Shown here one piece after another: positions 1 through 7,546 of a stretch of 23,654 nt of DNA. The stretch is from CAZLHO01 sp964559455 (lineage in GTDB: Bacteria; Krumholzibacteriota; Krumholzibacteriia; LZORAL124-64-63), in the NCBI GenBank assembly GCA_964559455.1, contig CAZLHO010000044.1, forward strand, positions 1 through 23,654, in the 5' to 3' direction. The position numbers and the translations under genes were made by a program. Within the stretch, counting starts at the first letter, position 1. Each line of letters begins with the position of its first letter. The notes under the pieces are model-generated. The model worked only from the letters and a program-made list of their open reading frames with translations, was not told where the DNA came from and did no database searches.

Positions 1-1
1 C

Positions 2-1462
2 GGCTACCACATGCAGGAGGCCGGCGCCACGGCCGACCTGGAGCTGGCCTACACCCTGGCCGACGGGGTCGAGTACCTGCGCACCGGCCTGCAGGCCGGG
101 CTCGAGGTCGACGACTTCGCGCCGCGCCTCTCCTTCTTCTGGGCGATCGGCATGAACTTCTTCATGGAGATCGCCAAGTTGCGCGCCGGCAGGATGTTGT
201 GGGCGAAGCTGGTGAAAAGGCTCGAGCCTGATAATCCCAAGTCGATGTCCCTGCGCACCCACAGCCAGACCTCCGGCTGGAGCCTGACGGCGCAGGACGT
301 CTTCAACAACGTCGCCCGCACCTGCATCGAGGCCATGGCGGCCAGCCAGGGGCACACCCAGTCCCTGCACACCAACTCCCTGGACGAGGCCCTGGCCCTG
401 CCCACGGATTTCAGCGCGCGCATCGCCCGCAACACCCAGCTCTTCCTGCAGCAGGAGACCGACACCTGCCGCACGGTCGACCCCTGGGGCGGGAGCTATT
501 ATGTTGAGCGCCTGACCCACGAGCTGGCCGAGCGCGCCTGGACCCACATCCGCGAGGTCGAGGAGCTGGGCGGCATGGCCAAGGCCATCGAGGCGGGCAT
601 CCCGAAGCTGCGCATCGAGGAGGCCTCGGCCCGCACCCAGGCCCGCATCGATTCGGGCCGGCAGACCGTGGTCGGGGTCAACAAGTACACGGTGGACGAC
701 GAGCAGCCGATGGACGTCCTGCACGTCGACAACACGGCGGTGCGCGAGGCGCAGCTGAAGCGCCTGGCCGAGCTGAAGGCCGAGCGCGACGGGACGGCGG
801 TGGAAGCGGCGCTGGACGCCATGACCGTCTGCGCCCAGACTGGCGAGGGGAACCTGCTGGACCTCGCCGTCGGGGCGGCCAGGGCGGGCGCCACCGTCGG
901 CGAGATGAGCATGGCGCTGGAGAAGGTCTTCGGCCGCCATCAGGCGACCACCAATTCGGTGTCCGGAGTCTATGGGGGAGAGATGGGCGCGAACGACGCA
1001 TCCCTGTCCAGGGTCCAGAAGCTGGTCGAGGCCTTCGTGGCCCGCGAGGGGCGCCGCCCGCGCATCCTGGTGGCCAAGATGGGCCAGGACGGGCACGACC
1101 GCGGCCAGAAGGTCATCGCCACCGCGTTCGCCGACCTGGGCTTCGACGTCGACGTCGGCCCGCTCTTCCAGACCCCGGAGGAGACGGCGCGCGAGGCCGT
1201 GGAGAACGACGTCCACGTGATCGGCGCCAGCTCGCTGGCGGCCGGCCACCTGACGCTGGTGCCGGCGCTGCGCGAGGAGTTGCGCAAGCTGGGCCGCGAG
1301 GACATCATGATCGTGGTCGGCGGCGTGGTGCCGCCGCGGGATTTCGACGCCCTCTACGAGGCGGGCGCCGCCGCGATCTTCCCGCCGGGGACCGTGATCG
1401 GGGAGGCCGCCGCCGAACTGGTCGAGGAGCTGGCGAAGCGTCTCGACATCCCGCTGTCCTGA
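2..1462 (+). CDS. mcm: Methylmalonyl-CoA mutase, large (catalytic) subunit, 3' part
   Basis: The gene is cut by the left window edge; the frame is open from base 2 and reads GYHMQEAGA, a hallmark of the mutase barrel, so the N-terminus lies outside. The enzyme isomerises methylmalonyl-CoA to succinyl-CoA with adenosylcobalamin in the cytoplasm. Visible parts are the end of the substrate-binding TIM barrel, including RTHSQTSGWSL near 256-288 with the active-site His, and a C-terminal cobalamin-binding Rossmann domain from about 1040. The B12 motif DGHDRG lies at 1088-1105, with the His that ligates cobalt at 1094-1096; later GGVVPP and FPPGT motifs complete that domain. Carrying the B12 domain on the same chain marks this as the catalytic subunit. 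meaB follows 56 bases downstream, the usual partner, so the two are very probably one transcript. Identification is secure; only the 5' end is missing. Confidence 0.97.
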   Translation, partial: GYHMQEAGATADLELAYTLADGVEYLRTGLQAGLEVDDFAPRLSFFWAIGMNFFMEIAKLRAGRMLWAKLVKRLEPDNPKSMSLRTHSQTSGWSLTAQDVFNNVARTCIEAMAASQGHTQSLHTNSLDEALALPTDFSARIARNTQLFLQQETDTCRTVDPWGGSYYVERLTHELAERAWTHIREVEELGGMAKAIEAGIPKLRIEEASARTQARIDSGRQTVVGVNKYTVDDEQPMDVLHVDNTAVREAQLKRLAELKAERDGTAVEAALDAMTVCAQTGEGNLLDLAVGAARAGATVGEMSMALEKVFGRHQATTNSVSGVYGGEMGANDASLSRVQKLVEAFVAREGRRPRILVAKMGQDGHDRGQKVIATAFADLGFDVDVGPLFQTPEETAREAVENDVHVIGASSLAAGHLTLVPALREELRKLGREDIMIVVGGVVPPRDFDALYEAGAAAIFPPGTVIGEAAAELVEELAKRLDIPLS

Positions 1463-1467
1463 CCTCG

Positions 1468-1496
1468 GGGCCGGCCCGGAGACGCCGGGCCGGCCC
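1468..1496 (+). other. Perfect 12-bp hairpin between mcm and meaB
   Basis: GGGCCGGCCCGG at 1468-1479 pairs perfectly with CCGGGCCGGCCC at 1485-1496 around the loop AGACG. No T-run follows, so it does not look like an intrinsic terminator. It may stabilise the upstream mRNA end or set the ratio of mutase to MeaB. The structure is seen directly; the role is inferred. Confidence 0.6.
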
Positions 1497-1518
1497 GAAC
1501 CCCGCCGGGAGGAAGCGC

Positions 1519-2544
1519 ATGGACACCGCCGGACGCGGACGCCCCCCGGTCTCGAGGCCGCAGCTGAGCCTGGACGAGTACGTCGACGGCGTGCTCGGGC
1601 GCGACCGCACCGTGCTGGGCCGGGCCATCACCCTGATCGAGAGCGGCCATCCCGGACACCAGGACCTGGCCCAGGAGCTGCTGGGGCGCCTGCTGCCTCA
1701 CACCGGCCAGGCCCTGCGCGTGGGCGTGACCGGGGTGCCCGGCGTGGGCAAGAGCACCTTCATCGACACCTTCGGCACGAACCTGACCGCGGCCGGCCAC
1801 CGGGTGGCCGTGCTCGCCATCGACCCCACCAGCAGCCTGACCGGCGGCAGCATCCTGGGCGACAAGACCCGCATGGCCCGCCTCGCCGCCGACCCCGCCG
1901 CCTTCATCCGTCCCTCGCCCAGCGCCGGCACCCTCGGCGGCGTCGCCCGCAAGACCCGCGAGACCCTGCTCGTCTGCGAGGCCGCCGGCTTCGACGTCGT
2001 CCTCGTCGAGACGGTGGGGGTGGGCCAGTCCGAGACCGTCGTCGCCGACATGGTCGACTTCTTCCTGGTGCTGATGCTGGCCGGCGCGGGTGACGAGCTG
2101 CAGGGCATCAAGAAGGGCGTGCTCGAACTGGCCGACATGATCGCGATCAACAAGGCCGACGGCGACAACAGCCGCCGCGCCGAGCGGGCCGCCCACGAAT
2201 ACGCGCAGGCGCTGCACTTCATGCGCGCGATCAGCCCCAACTGGACGGTGCCCGTGCTCACCTGCAGCGGCCTGGCCAACGAGGGGCTGGACACCCTCTG
2301 GGAGAAGATCCTGGCCCATCGCGACGCCCTGGCCGCCTCGGGCGAACTGTCCGAGAAGCGCCGCCGCCAGCAGCTGCGCTGGATGTGGAGCATGGTCGAG
2401 GACCGGCTGATGGACGGCCTGCGGCGGCACGCCGCCGTGCAGCATCTGCTGCCCGGCCTCGAGCGCGCGGTGCGCGACGGGGAGACGCCGCCGACCCTGG
2501 CCGCCCGCCGCATCCTGGACGCCTACCGTGGGCGGGATCTCTGA
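1519..2544 (+). CDS. meaB: MeaB/ArgK-type G3E GTPase, methylmalonyl-CoA mutase chaperone
   Basis: This 341-aa cytoplasmic GTPase protects methylmalonyl-CoA mutase and helps load or repair its cobalamin cofactor. The P-loop GVPGVGKST is at residues 72-80, the switch region ETVGVGQSE at 164-172, and the base-specificity motif NKAD at 211-214. The DPTSSLTGG stretch at 102-110 is typical of the MeaB/ArgK branch of the G3E family. Length matches the family. The ATG has a GGAGG about six bases upstream. The gene follows mcm at 56 bases with a strong hairpin between them, and its linkage to the mutase settles the function over the old name 'LAO/AO transport ATPase'. No further gene follows in this transcript: a separate promoter drives the next gene. 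Confidence 0.95.
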   Translation: MDTAGRGRPPVSRPQLSLDEYVDGVLGRDRTVLGRAITLIESGHPGHQDLAQELLGRLLPHTGQALRVGVTGVPGVGKSTFIDTFGTNLTAAGHRVAVLAIDPTSSLTGGSILGDKTRMARLAADPAAFIRPSPSAGTLGGVARKTRETLLVCEAAGFDVVLVETVGVGQSETVVADMVDFFLVLMLAGAGDELQGIKKGVLELADMIAINKADGDNSRRAERAAHEYAQALHFMRAISPNWTVPVLTCSGLANEGLDTLWEKILAHRDALAASGELSEKRRRQQLRWMWSMVEDRLMDGLRRHAAVQHLLPGLERAVRDGETPPTLAARRILDAYRGRDL

Positions 2545-2560
2545 ACGCCGTCGCCTCGCG

Positions 2561-2589
2561 TTGACACTCCCCGGAGGCCCCCCTAGAAT
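2561..2589 (+). promoter_or_regulatory. Near-consensus sigma70-type promoter for the GYF_2/RDD gene
   Basis: TTGACA at 2561-2566 is a perfect -35 box and TAGAAT at 2584-2589 is a good -10 box, with an exact 17-base spacer. Transcription should start near 2596, only about six bases before the ATG at 2602, so the message would be almost leaderless. No ribosome site can lie between the two. Confidence 0.8.
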
Positions 2590-2601
2590 GGCGGCCACGC
2601 C

Positions 2602-3306
2602 ATGAACACCCTGGAACCATCACCCGGCGCGCCGACGCCGGATCCCGATCAGGACTGGTACTACGCCCGGGACGGGCAGGTGCGAGGCCCGCTGGGCCGC
2701 GCCGAGCTGCGCACCTTGCTGATCGGCGGCGGCCTGCCGCCCGAGACCCTGGTCTGGGCCCCGGGGATGGACGACTGGGTGCCCGCGACCCGGGTGGTCG
2801 ACATGGCGCCGCGCCTGGGCGCCCAGGCCTGGCGGCGCTTCTGGGCGCGCCAGCTGGACTACATCCTCTGGTCCACCTGCGTCGGCGGCTTCCTGGGGCT
2901 GGGGGCGCCCGACCTGCTCGAGCGCATCAACACCCTGCTGCTGGGCTTCCTGACGCTGCTGGCCTGGATCCCCGTCGAGGCCGGCTGGCTCTTCCTCTTC
3001 GGGACCACTCCCGCCAAGGCCCTGCTCGGCATCCGGGTGCAGACCCGGGCCGGTGCGAACCCCCCCTTCGGCGACGGCCTGCAGCGGGGCGCCCTGCTGT
3101 TCTTCTACGGCCTGGGCATGGCGCTGCCCCTCGTCCAGTTCGTGGCCCTGGTCCTGGCCTACCGCCGACTCCTGCAGCGGGGGGAGACGCGCTGGGACGC
3201 CGAGATGGGCACTCTGGTCGCCTTCGGCCCGCTCTCGCCCCTGCGCGTCGGTCTCTACGTCGTGATCATCCTCTTCTTCCTCGTCCTCGCGGTGCTGGGC
3301 GCCTGA
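2602..3306 (+). CDS. GYF_2 plus RDD domain membrane protein, function unknown
   Basis: This is a 234-aa inner-membrane protein with two recognisable parts. Residues about 18-68 are a GYF_2 (DUF4339) domain with the pattern WYYARDGQVRGPLG and WAPGMDDWVP, usually a small protein-interaction module in the cytoplasm. Residues about 76-233 are an RDD domain: RFWARQLDYIL at 79-89 carries the Arg and Asp that name the family, and GTTPAKALLGIRV at 134-146 is the second conserved block. Membrane segments appear near 86-104, 111-133, 163-188 and 215-233. The start follows a strong promoter by only a dozen bases, with no Shine-Dalgarno sequence. The next downstream gene is secreted, but nothing else links them. 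The domain calls are firm; the biological job is unknown, and some RDD proteins have been proposed to transport ions. Confidence 0.88.
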   Translation: MNTLEPSPGAPTPDPDQDWYYARDGQVRGPLGRAELRTLLIGGGLPPETLVWAPGMDDWVPATRVVDMAPRLGAQAWRRFWARQLDYILWSTCVGGFLGLGAPDLLERINTLLLGFLTLLAWIPVEAGWLFLFGTTPAKALLGIRVQTRAGANPPFGDGLQRGALLFFYGLGMALPLVQFVALVLAYRRLLQRGETRWDAEMGTLVAFGPLSPLRVGLYVVIILFFLVLAVLGA

Positions 3307-3319
3307 TCCTGGCCGACCA

Positions 3320-3360
3320 GCCGGGCACGATCCCGGCTTCCGCCGGGCACGATTCCGGCT
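3320..3360 (+). repeat. Tandem pair of 22-bp units, each a small hairpin
   Basis: GCCGGGCACGATCCCGGCT at 3320-3338 recurs at 3342-3360 with one change (C to T, positions 3332 and 3354). Each unit folds as GCCGGG, loop CACGAT, then CCCGGC or TCCGGC. The single difference changes a G-C pair to G-U, so pairing is kept. It sits just after the RDD gene and has no T-run. Just downstream, GCGGCGGGACG occurs at 3362-3372 and again at 3376-3386, and GCCGCGG at 3373-3379 pairs with CCGCGGC at 3390-3396. Confidence 0.6.
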
Positions 3361-3426
3361 AGCGGCGGGACGGCCGCGGCGGGACGCGTCCGCGGCGCGA
3401 CATCCTCCCGGATGGGGAAACGCCTC

Positions 3427-4080
3427 ATGTCCAGACGCTTCGTATTCATCGCATCGATCCTCGCCCTGCTCGCCGTGCTGGCTCCGCTGACACCCGGCGG
3501 CGACGCCGGGGCGGCGCTGTGGATCTCGGAGGTGCTGGCCGACCCGGCCTCGGACTGGGACGGCAACGGATCGGTCTCCGCCACCGACGACGAGTGGGTC
3601 GAGATCCACAACGACGGCGCCGCCGCCGTGGACCTCGAGCCCTACTACCTGCGCGACGCCCTGGGCGACGGCGCGCAGATCCGTCTCTGGGGCGAGATCG
3701 GCCCCGGCGAATACCTGCTGATCCTGGGCAGCGATGCGCTGGCCCGCCAGGCCGAGACGGGGCTGGGGTCCGGCGGTCTGAGCCTGAACAACACCGGGGA
3801 CACGGTCGAACTCTACCTCGGCGATCCTCTCTACGCCGGGGCGCAGCTCCTGGACGCCCTGATCTACGGCGACCACACGGCCGAGGACGACCGCTCGCTG
3901 GCGCGCATGAGCCCGAGCCTGGACGACTGGGCCCTCTGCGACGCGCTGAACCCCTACACCGGATCGCTGGAGCCCCAGGGGAGCGGCTGCGAACCCTCGC
4001 CGGGCGAGGCCAACGCCTGCGCCACGGCTTTGCCGGAAGCCGACGCCAGCTGGGGGCGGGTCAAGCAGGGCTTCCGCTAG
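3427..4080 (+). CDS. Secreted lamin-tail-domain (LTD) protein
   Basis: The protein is 217 aa from this start. It opens with a signal peptide: two Arg, a hydrophobic core from about residue 5 to 20, and a likely cut near the AGA before LWISEVLADP. The mature part is a lamin-tail domain: ISEVLADP, then DEWVEIHNDGAAAVDL, LRDA, the PGEYLLILG strand and LSLNNTGDTVELY. Such domains are found in exported bacterial proteins, often beside nucleases or surface modules, but no catalytic domain is fused here. A Cys-bearing tail of about 50 residues follows. The ATG at 3427 was chosen because GGGGA at 3414-3418 lies eight bases upstream; the in-frame ATG at 3412 has no ribosome site. A terminator directly after it makes it the last gene of its unit. 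Ligand unknown. Confidence 0.82.
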   Translation: MSRRFVFIASILALLAVLAPLTPGGDAGAALWISEVLADPASDWDGNGSVSATDDEWVEIHNDGAAAVDLEPYYLRDALGDGAQIRLWGEIGPGEYLLILGSDALARQAETGLGSGGLSLNNTGDTVELYLGDPLYAGAQLLDALIYGDHTAEDDRSLARMSPSLDDWALCDALNPYTGSLEPQGSGCEPSPGEANACATALPEADASWGRVKQGFR

Positions 4081-4093
4081 CAGCGGAGAAGGT

Positions 4094-4157
4094 GGGGGCG
4101 GCCGCCCCCGATCGACATCCTTCGGGACCGCCGCGCCACGTGCGCGGCGGTCCTTTT
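4094..4157 (+). terminator. Intrinsic terminator after the LTD gene, preceded by a 16-bp palindrome
   Basis: GGACCGCCGCG at 4125-4135 pairs perfectly with CGCGGCGGTCC at 4143-4153 around a seven-base loop and is followed by TTTT at 4154-4157, the classic Rho-independent form. Just upstream, GGGGGCGGCCGCCCCC at 4094-4109 is a perfect palindrome that could pause polymerase first. Confidence 0.85.
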
Positions 4158-4166
4158 CGTCCATGA

Positions 4167-4224
4167 ATCCAATAGCTTCGAAGAATCTACTATGCTTGGA
4201 TGCGCGACGCTGATAAGCTACGAT
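4167..4224 (+). promoter_or_regulatory. Probable promoter and operator-like inverted repeat of the acyl-CoA operon
   Basis: This is an AT-rich patch between the terminator and the first acyl-CoA dehydrogenase. TTGGAT (4196-4201), 17 bases, then TACGAT (4219-4224) is a modest sigma70-like match. The same TTGGAT pairs as an inverted repeat with ATCCAA at 4167-4172, and CTTCGAAG at 4176-4183 is a perfect palindrome between them. This resembles a site for a dimeric repressor overlapping the -35 box. No regulator gene lies nearby, so the operator idea is inference. Confidence 0.4.
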
Positions 4225-4277
4225 GCCGCGGTCGCAGACCGTCTATCGCACTCCCGACCACCGACAGGAGAGGACGC

Positions 4278-5417
4278 ATGGCGCTCAGCGAACAGCAGAA
4301 GATGATCCGCGACATGACCCGGGATTTCGCCCGCAGCCGCATCGCCCCGGTGGCCGCCGAGCTGGACGAGAGCGGCGTCTTCCCCGCGGACAACGTCAAG
4401 GAGATGGGCGCCCTCGGCCTGATGGGCCTGAAGGTCCCGGCGGAGGAGGGGGGCATCGGGGCCGACACCCTGAGCTACGCCCTGGTCGTCGAGGAACTGG
4501 CCCGCGTCGACGGCAGCCACGCCCTGATCGTCGCCGCCCACAACAGCCTGGGCTGCTGGCCGATCCACGCCTTCGGCACGCCCGAGCAGAAGCAGCGCTG
4601 GCTGCCCGGGGCCTGCGCCGGCGAGTACCTGCTCTCCTTCGGACTGACCGAGCCGGGCGCCGGCAGCGACGCCGGCGGCACCGCCAGCACCGCGGTGCGC
4701 GACGGCGACGAGTGGGTGCTGGACGGCCGCAAGATGTGGATCACGAACGCGCCGGGCGCCGGCGCCGTCATCGTCACCGCGGTCACCGACCCCGAGGTCC
4801 CGCCCGGAAAGGGCATCTCGGCCTTCATCGTCCCGAAGGACACGCCCGGCTTCACGGTCGAGAAGAAGGAGGACAAGCTGGGCATGCGCGCCTCCGACAC
4901 GGCGCCGCTGATCCTGGACGGGGTGCGTCTGCCCGCCGACGCCCTGCTGGGCGAGCTCGGCGCCGGCTTCAAGATGTTCCTGCAGACCCTGGACGGCGGC
5001 CGCATCTCGATCGCGGCCCTGTCCCTGGGACTGATCGAGGGAGCCATGGCCGTGGCCCGCGACTACGCCCGCGAGCGGGTCCAGTTCGGACGCCCCCTGG
5101 CCCGGCTGCAGGCCGTGCAGTTCATGTTGGCCGACATGTCCGTGGCCGCGGACGCCTCGCGCCTGCTGGTCGAGGAGGCCTGCCGCCTGAAGGACGCCGG
5201 CGAGCCCTTCGGGGACATGGCCGCCAAGGCCAAGCTCTTCGCCAGCGAGGCGGCCATGCGCGTGACCTACGACGCCATCCAGGTGCTGGGCGGCTACGGC
5301 TACTGCCGCGAATATCCCGTCGAGCGCATGTACCGCGACGCCAAGCTCTGCACCATCGGCGAAGGGACCAGCGAGATCCAGCGCCTGGTCATCGCCCGCA
5401 ATCTTCTCGAGGAATGA
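4278..5417 (+). CDS. Acyl-CoA dehydrogenase 1 (short-chain type)
   Basis: This 379-aa FAD enzyme would make the 2,3-double bond in a short or branched acyl-CoA and pass electrons to ETF. The first family signature LTEPGAGSD is at 123-131. The second runs through QVLGGYGYCREYPVERMYRD to GEGTSEIQR, where Glu362 sits where the catalytic base of medium- and short-chain enzymes lies. FGRPLARLQAVQ holds the usual flavin-contacting Gln. The ATG at 4278 has AGGAGAGG just upstream and gives the normal N-terminus MALSEQQKMIRD; an in-frame ATG at 4200 would add 26 atypical residues over the promoter. It is the first gene of a five-gene operon, with thiolase 32 bases downstream. The substrate cannot be fixed from sequence; butyryl-CoA or a branched-chain acyl-CoA are the best guesses. 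Confidence 0.93.
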   Translation: MALSEQQKMIRDMTRDFARSRIAPVAAELDESGVFPADNVKEMGALGLMGLKVPAEEGGIGADTLSYALVVEELARVDGSHALIVAAHNSLGCWPIHAFGTPEQKQRWLPGACAGEYLLSFGLTEPGAGSDAGGTASTAVRDGDEWVLDGRKMWITNAPGAGAVIVTAVTDPEVPPGKGISAFIVPKDTPGFTVEKKEDKLGMRASDTAPLILDGVRLPADALLGELGAGFKMFLQTLDGGRISIAALSLGLIEGAMAVARDYARERVQFGRPLARLQAVQFMLADMSVAADASRLLVEEACRLKDAGEPFGDMAAKAKLFASEAAMRVTYDAIQVLGGYGYCREYPVERMYRDAKLCTIGEGTSEIQRLVIARNLLEE

Positions 5418-5449
5418 ATCGACAGGCACCCGAGACGAAAGGTCCCCTC

Positions 5450-6637
5450 ATGAGCGAGAGAGTCGTGATCGTCGACGCCGTGCGCACTCCCATCGGCCGC
5501 TTCCAGGGCGGGCTGGCCTCGATGCGGGCGCCCCAGCTGGGCGCCGTGGTCGTCAAGGCCCTGCTCGAACGCACCGGCCTGGATCCGCAGCTGATCGACG
5601 AGGTCATCATGGGCTGCGTCGTCCAGGCGGGGCTGGGCCAGAACCCGGCGCGCCAGGCCTCCATCCACGGCGGCGTTCCGACCGGCGTCAGCGCCATGAC
5701 CCTGAACAAGGTCTGCGGCTCCGGGCTGCGCACGGTCATGGCCGCCGCCCAGGCGATCAAGGCCGGCGACATCCGCTGCGCCCTGGCCGGCGGCATGGAG
5801 AACATGTCGCAGATCCCCTACGCGCTCTTCGACGCCCGCGACGGCATGCGCCTGGGCCATCGCCAGGTCACCGACCTGATGGTCCACGACGGTCTGTGGG
5901 ATGTGTACAACGACTACCACATGGGCATGACGGCCGAGCTGGTGGTCGAGAAGTACGCGGTCTCCCGTGAAAGCCAGGACGCCTTCGCCGCCGCCAGCCA
6001 CGCCAAGGCCGTGGCGGCCTGGGAGGCCGGCAAGTTCGCGGCCGAGGTCGTGCCCGTCCCGGTGCCCCGGCGCAAGGGCGACCCCGTGGTCGTGGACCGC
6101 GACGAGGGCCCGCGCGCCGACACCACGGCCGAGGGCCTGGCCAAGCTGCGCCCGGCCTTCAAGCGCGACGGCGGGTCGGTGACCCCGGGCAACGCCTCGA
6201 CGATCAACGACGGCGCCGCCGCGGCCCTGGTCTGCGGCGAGTCCTTCGCGAAGGAGCACGGCCTGAAGGTGCGCGCGACGATCGGCGCCTACGGCACGGG
6301 CGCCGTGGATCCCGAGTGGGTGATGATGGCCCCGGTCGGCGCGGTGAAGAACGTCTGGCGGAAGGAAGGCAAGGGCGTCGGCGACTTCGGCCTCTACGAA
6401 CTGAACGAGGCCTTCGCCGCCCAATCCCTGGCCGTGATCGACGAGCTGGGTCTGCCGCCGGAGAAGGTCAACGTCCACGGCGGCGCGGTGGCCCTGGGCC
6501 ACCCCATCGGCGCCTCGGGCTGCCGTTGCCTGACGACCCTGCTCAACGCGATGGAGGACCGGGACGTGGCCGACGGCCTGGTGGCTCTCTGCCTGGGCGG
6601 CGGCGACGCCGTGGCGATGGCGATCCATCGCGCGTGA
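5450..6637 (+). CDS. Acetyl-CoA acetyltransferase (thiolase)
   Basis: This is a 395-aa thiolase, the usual length. It would cleave acetoacetyl-CoA or a 3-ketoacyl-CoA with CoA, or run in reverse as a condensation. The acyl-accepting Cys89 lies in LNKVCGSGLR, His351 in GGAVALGHPIGASG, and Cys381 in CLGGGDAVAM, so all three catalytic positions are present. The last block reads GGGDAVA rather than the more common GGGQGxA, a mild variation. The ATG at 5450 follows the dehydrogenase by 32 bases. An AAAGG lies eight to twelve bases upstream. The frame is open much further upstream, but that part lies on top of the dehydrogenase gene and is Arg/Pro-rich shadow. With the next gene it forms a beta-oxidation or butyrate-type module. 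Confidence 0.95.
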   Translation: MSERVVIVDAVRTPIGRFQGGLASMRAPQLGAVVVKALLERTGLDPQLIDEVIMGCVVQAGLGQNPARQASIHGGVPTGVSAMTLNKVCGSGLRTVMAAAQAIKAGDIRCALAGGMENMSQIPYALFDARDGMRLGHRQVTDLMVHDGLWDVYNDYHMGMTAELVVEKYAVSRESQDAFAAASHAKAVAAWEAGKFAAEVVPVPVPRRKGDPVVVDRDEGPRADTTAEGLAKLRPAFKRDGGSVTPGNASTINDGAAAALVCGESFAKEHGLKVRATIGAYGTGAVDPEWVMMAPVGAVKNVWRKEGKGVGDFGLYELNEAFAAQSLAVIDELGLPPEKVNVHGGAVALGHPIGASGCRCLTTLLNAMEDRDVADGLVALCLGGGDAVAMAIHRA

Positions 6638-6692
6638 GCTTCAGTCAAGTCATTAAACCACAAAGTTTTACTCGAAATTGCGGAGGATCGAC
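6638..6692 (+). other. AT-rich leader between thiolase and 3-hydroxybutyryl-CoA dehydrogenase
   Basis: This 55-base gap is under half G+C in an otherwise very GC-rich operon. It ends with the ribosome site CGGAGG at 6681-6686. No convincing -35/-10 pair was found. It may be an internal promoter of non-standard type, an RNase site or a translation enhancer. Confidence 0.35.
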
Positions 6693-7535
6693 ATGAAAGC
6701 AGCCGTGATCGGCGCCGGCACCATGGGCAACGGCATCGCCCACGTCCTCGCCCAGCACGGGCACGACGTCACGCTGATCGACGTCGCCGACGAGGCCCTG
6801 CAGCGGGGCCTGACCACGATCGGCAAGAACCTGGACCGCCAGGTCAAGAAGGAGATCATCACCGCCCAGGACAAGGACGCCGTCCTGGGCCGCATCGCCG
6901 CCTCCGTCGACCTCGCCGCCGCCGCGGACGCGGAGCTGGTCGTCGAGGCCGTCTTCGAGAGCTTCGCGGTCAAGAAGGAGATCTTCACGAAGCTCGACGG
7001 GGTCTGCGGTCCCGGGGCGATCCTGGCCACCAACACCTCGTCGATCTCGGTGACCAAGATCGCCGCCTGCACCGGGCGCCCCGGCAAGGTCATCGGCATG
7101 CACTTCATGAACCCGGTGCCGGTCATGAAGCTGGTCGAGGTGATCCGCGGCCAGGCCACCGACCCGGAGGTCCTGGACCGGGTGATGGCGATCAGCGCGG
7201 AGCTGGGCAAGACGCCGGTCGCGGTGCAGGACTACCCCGGCTTCATCTCGAACCGCGTGCTGATGCCGATGATCAACGAGGCGGCGTACTGCCTGATGGA
7301 GGGCGTGGCCGACCGCGACGCCATCGACACCGTCATGAAGCTGGGCATGGCCCATCCGATGGGGCCGCTGACCCTGGCCGACTTCATCGGCCTGGACGTC
7401 TGCCTGGACATCATGAACGTGCTCTACGAGGGCTTCGCCGACAGCAAGTACCGTCCCTGCCCGCTGCTGCGCCGCATGGTCGACGCCGGCCACCTGGGCC
7501 GCAAGAGCGGCAAGGGCTTCTACGACTACGACTGA
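6693..7535 (+). CDS. hbd: 3-hydroxybutyryl-CoA dehydrogenase
   Basis: This 280-aa NAD(P)-dependent dehydrogenase converts 3-hydroxybutyryl-CoA and acetoacetyl-CoA. The Rossmann motif GAGTMG is at 7-12, the NTSSISVT block near 114-121, and the catalytic pair His137 (MHFMNPVPVMKLVEVIRG) and Glu149 have the exact 12-residue spacing of the family. The C-terminal helical domain ends in LGRKSGKGFYDYD, also typical. The length is that of stand-alone bacterial enzymes, with no fused hydratase. The ATG at 6693 has CGGAGG six bases upstream; an in-frame TTG at 6678 lies before that site and was rejected. It lies between thiolase and a second acyl-CoA dehydrogenase, whose GTG starts 11 bases after its stop. 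Confidence 0.96.
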   Translation: MKAAVIGAGTMGNGIAHVLAQHGHDVTLIDVADEALQRGLTTIGKNLDRQVKKEIITAQDKDAVLGRIAASVDLAAAADAELVVEAVFESFAVKKEIFTKLDGVCGPGAILATNTSSISVTKIAACTGRPGKVIGMHFMNPVPVMKLVEVIRGQATDPEVLDRVMAISAELGKTPVAVQDYPGFISNRVLMPMINEAAYCLMEGVADRDAIDTVMKLGMAHPMGPLTLADFIGLDVCLDIMNVLYEGFADSKYRPCPLLRRMVDAGHLGRKSGKGFYDYD

Positions 7536-7546
7536 GGGAGATCGCC

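Noticed and set aside
2258..2623. Minus-strand frame across the end of meaB
   Set aside because: It is antisense to meaB and to the strong promoter at 2561, with Arg/Gly/Ala-rich composition.
3320..3360. CRISPR-like repeats
   Set aside because: There are only two units, 22-bp period, no spacer of normal size and no cas genes.
4223..5449. A long N-terminal extension of the thiolase
   Set aside because: The extension is a shadow of the acyl-CoA dehydrogenase gene. Starting at 5450 gives the exact thiolase length and N-terminus.
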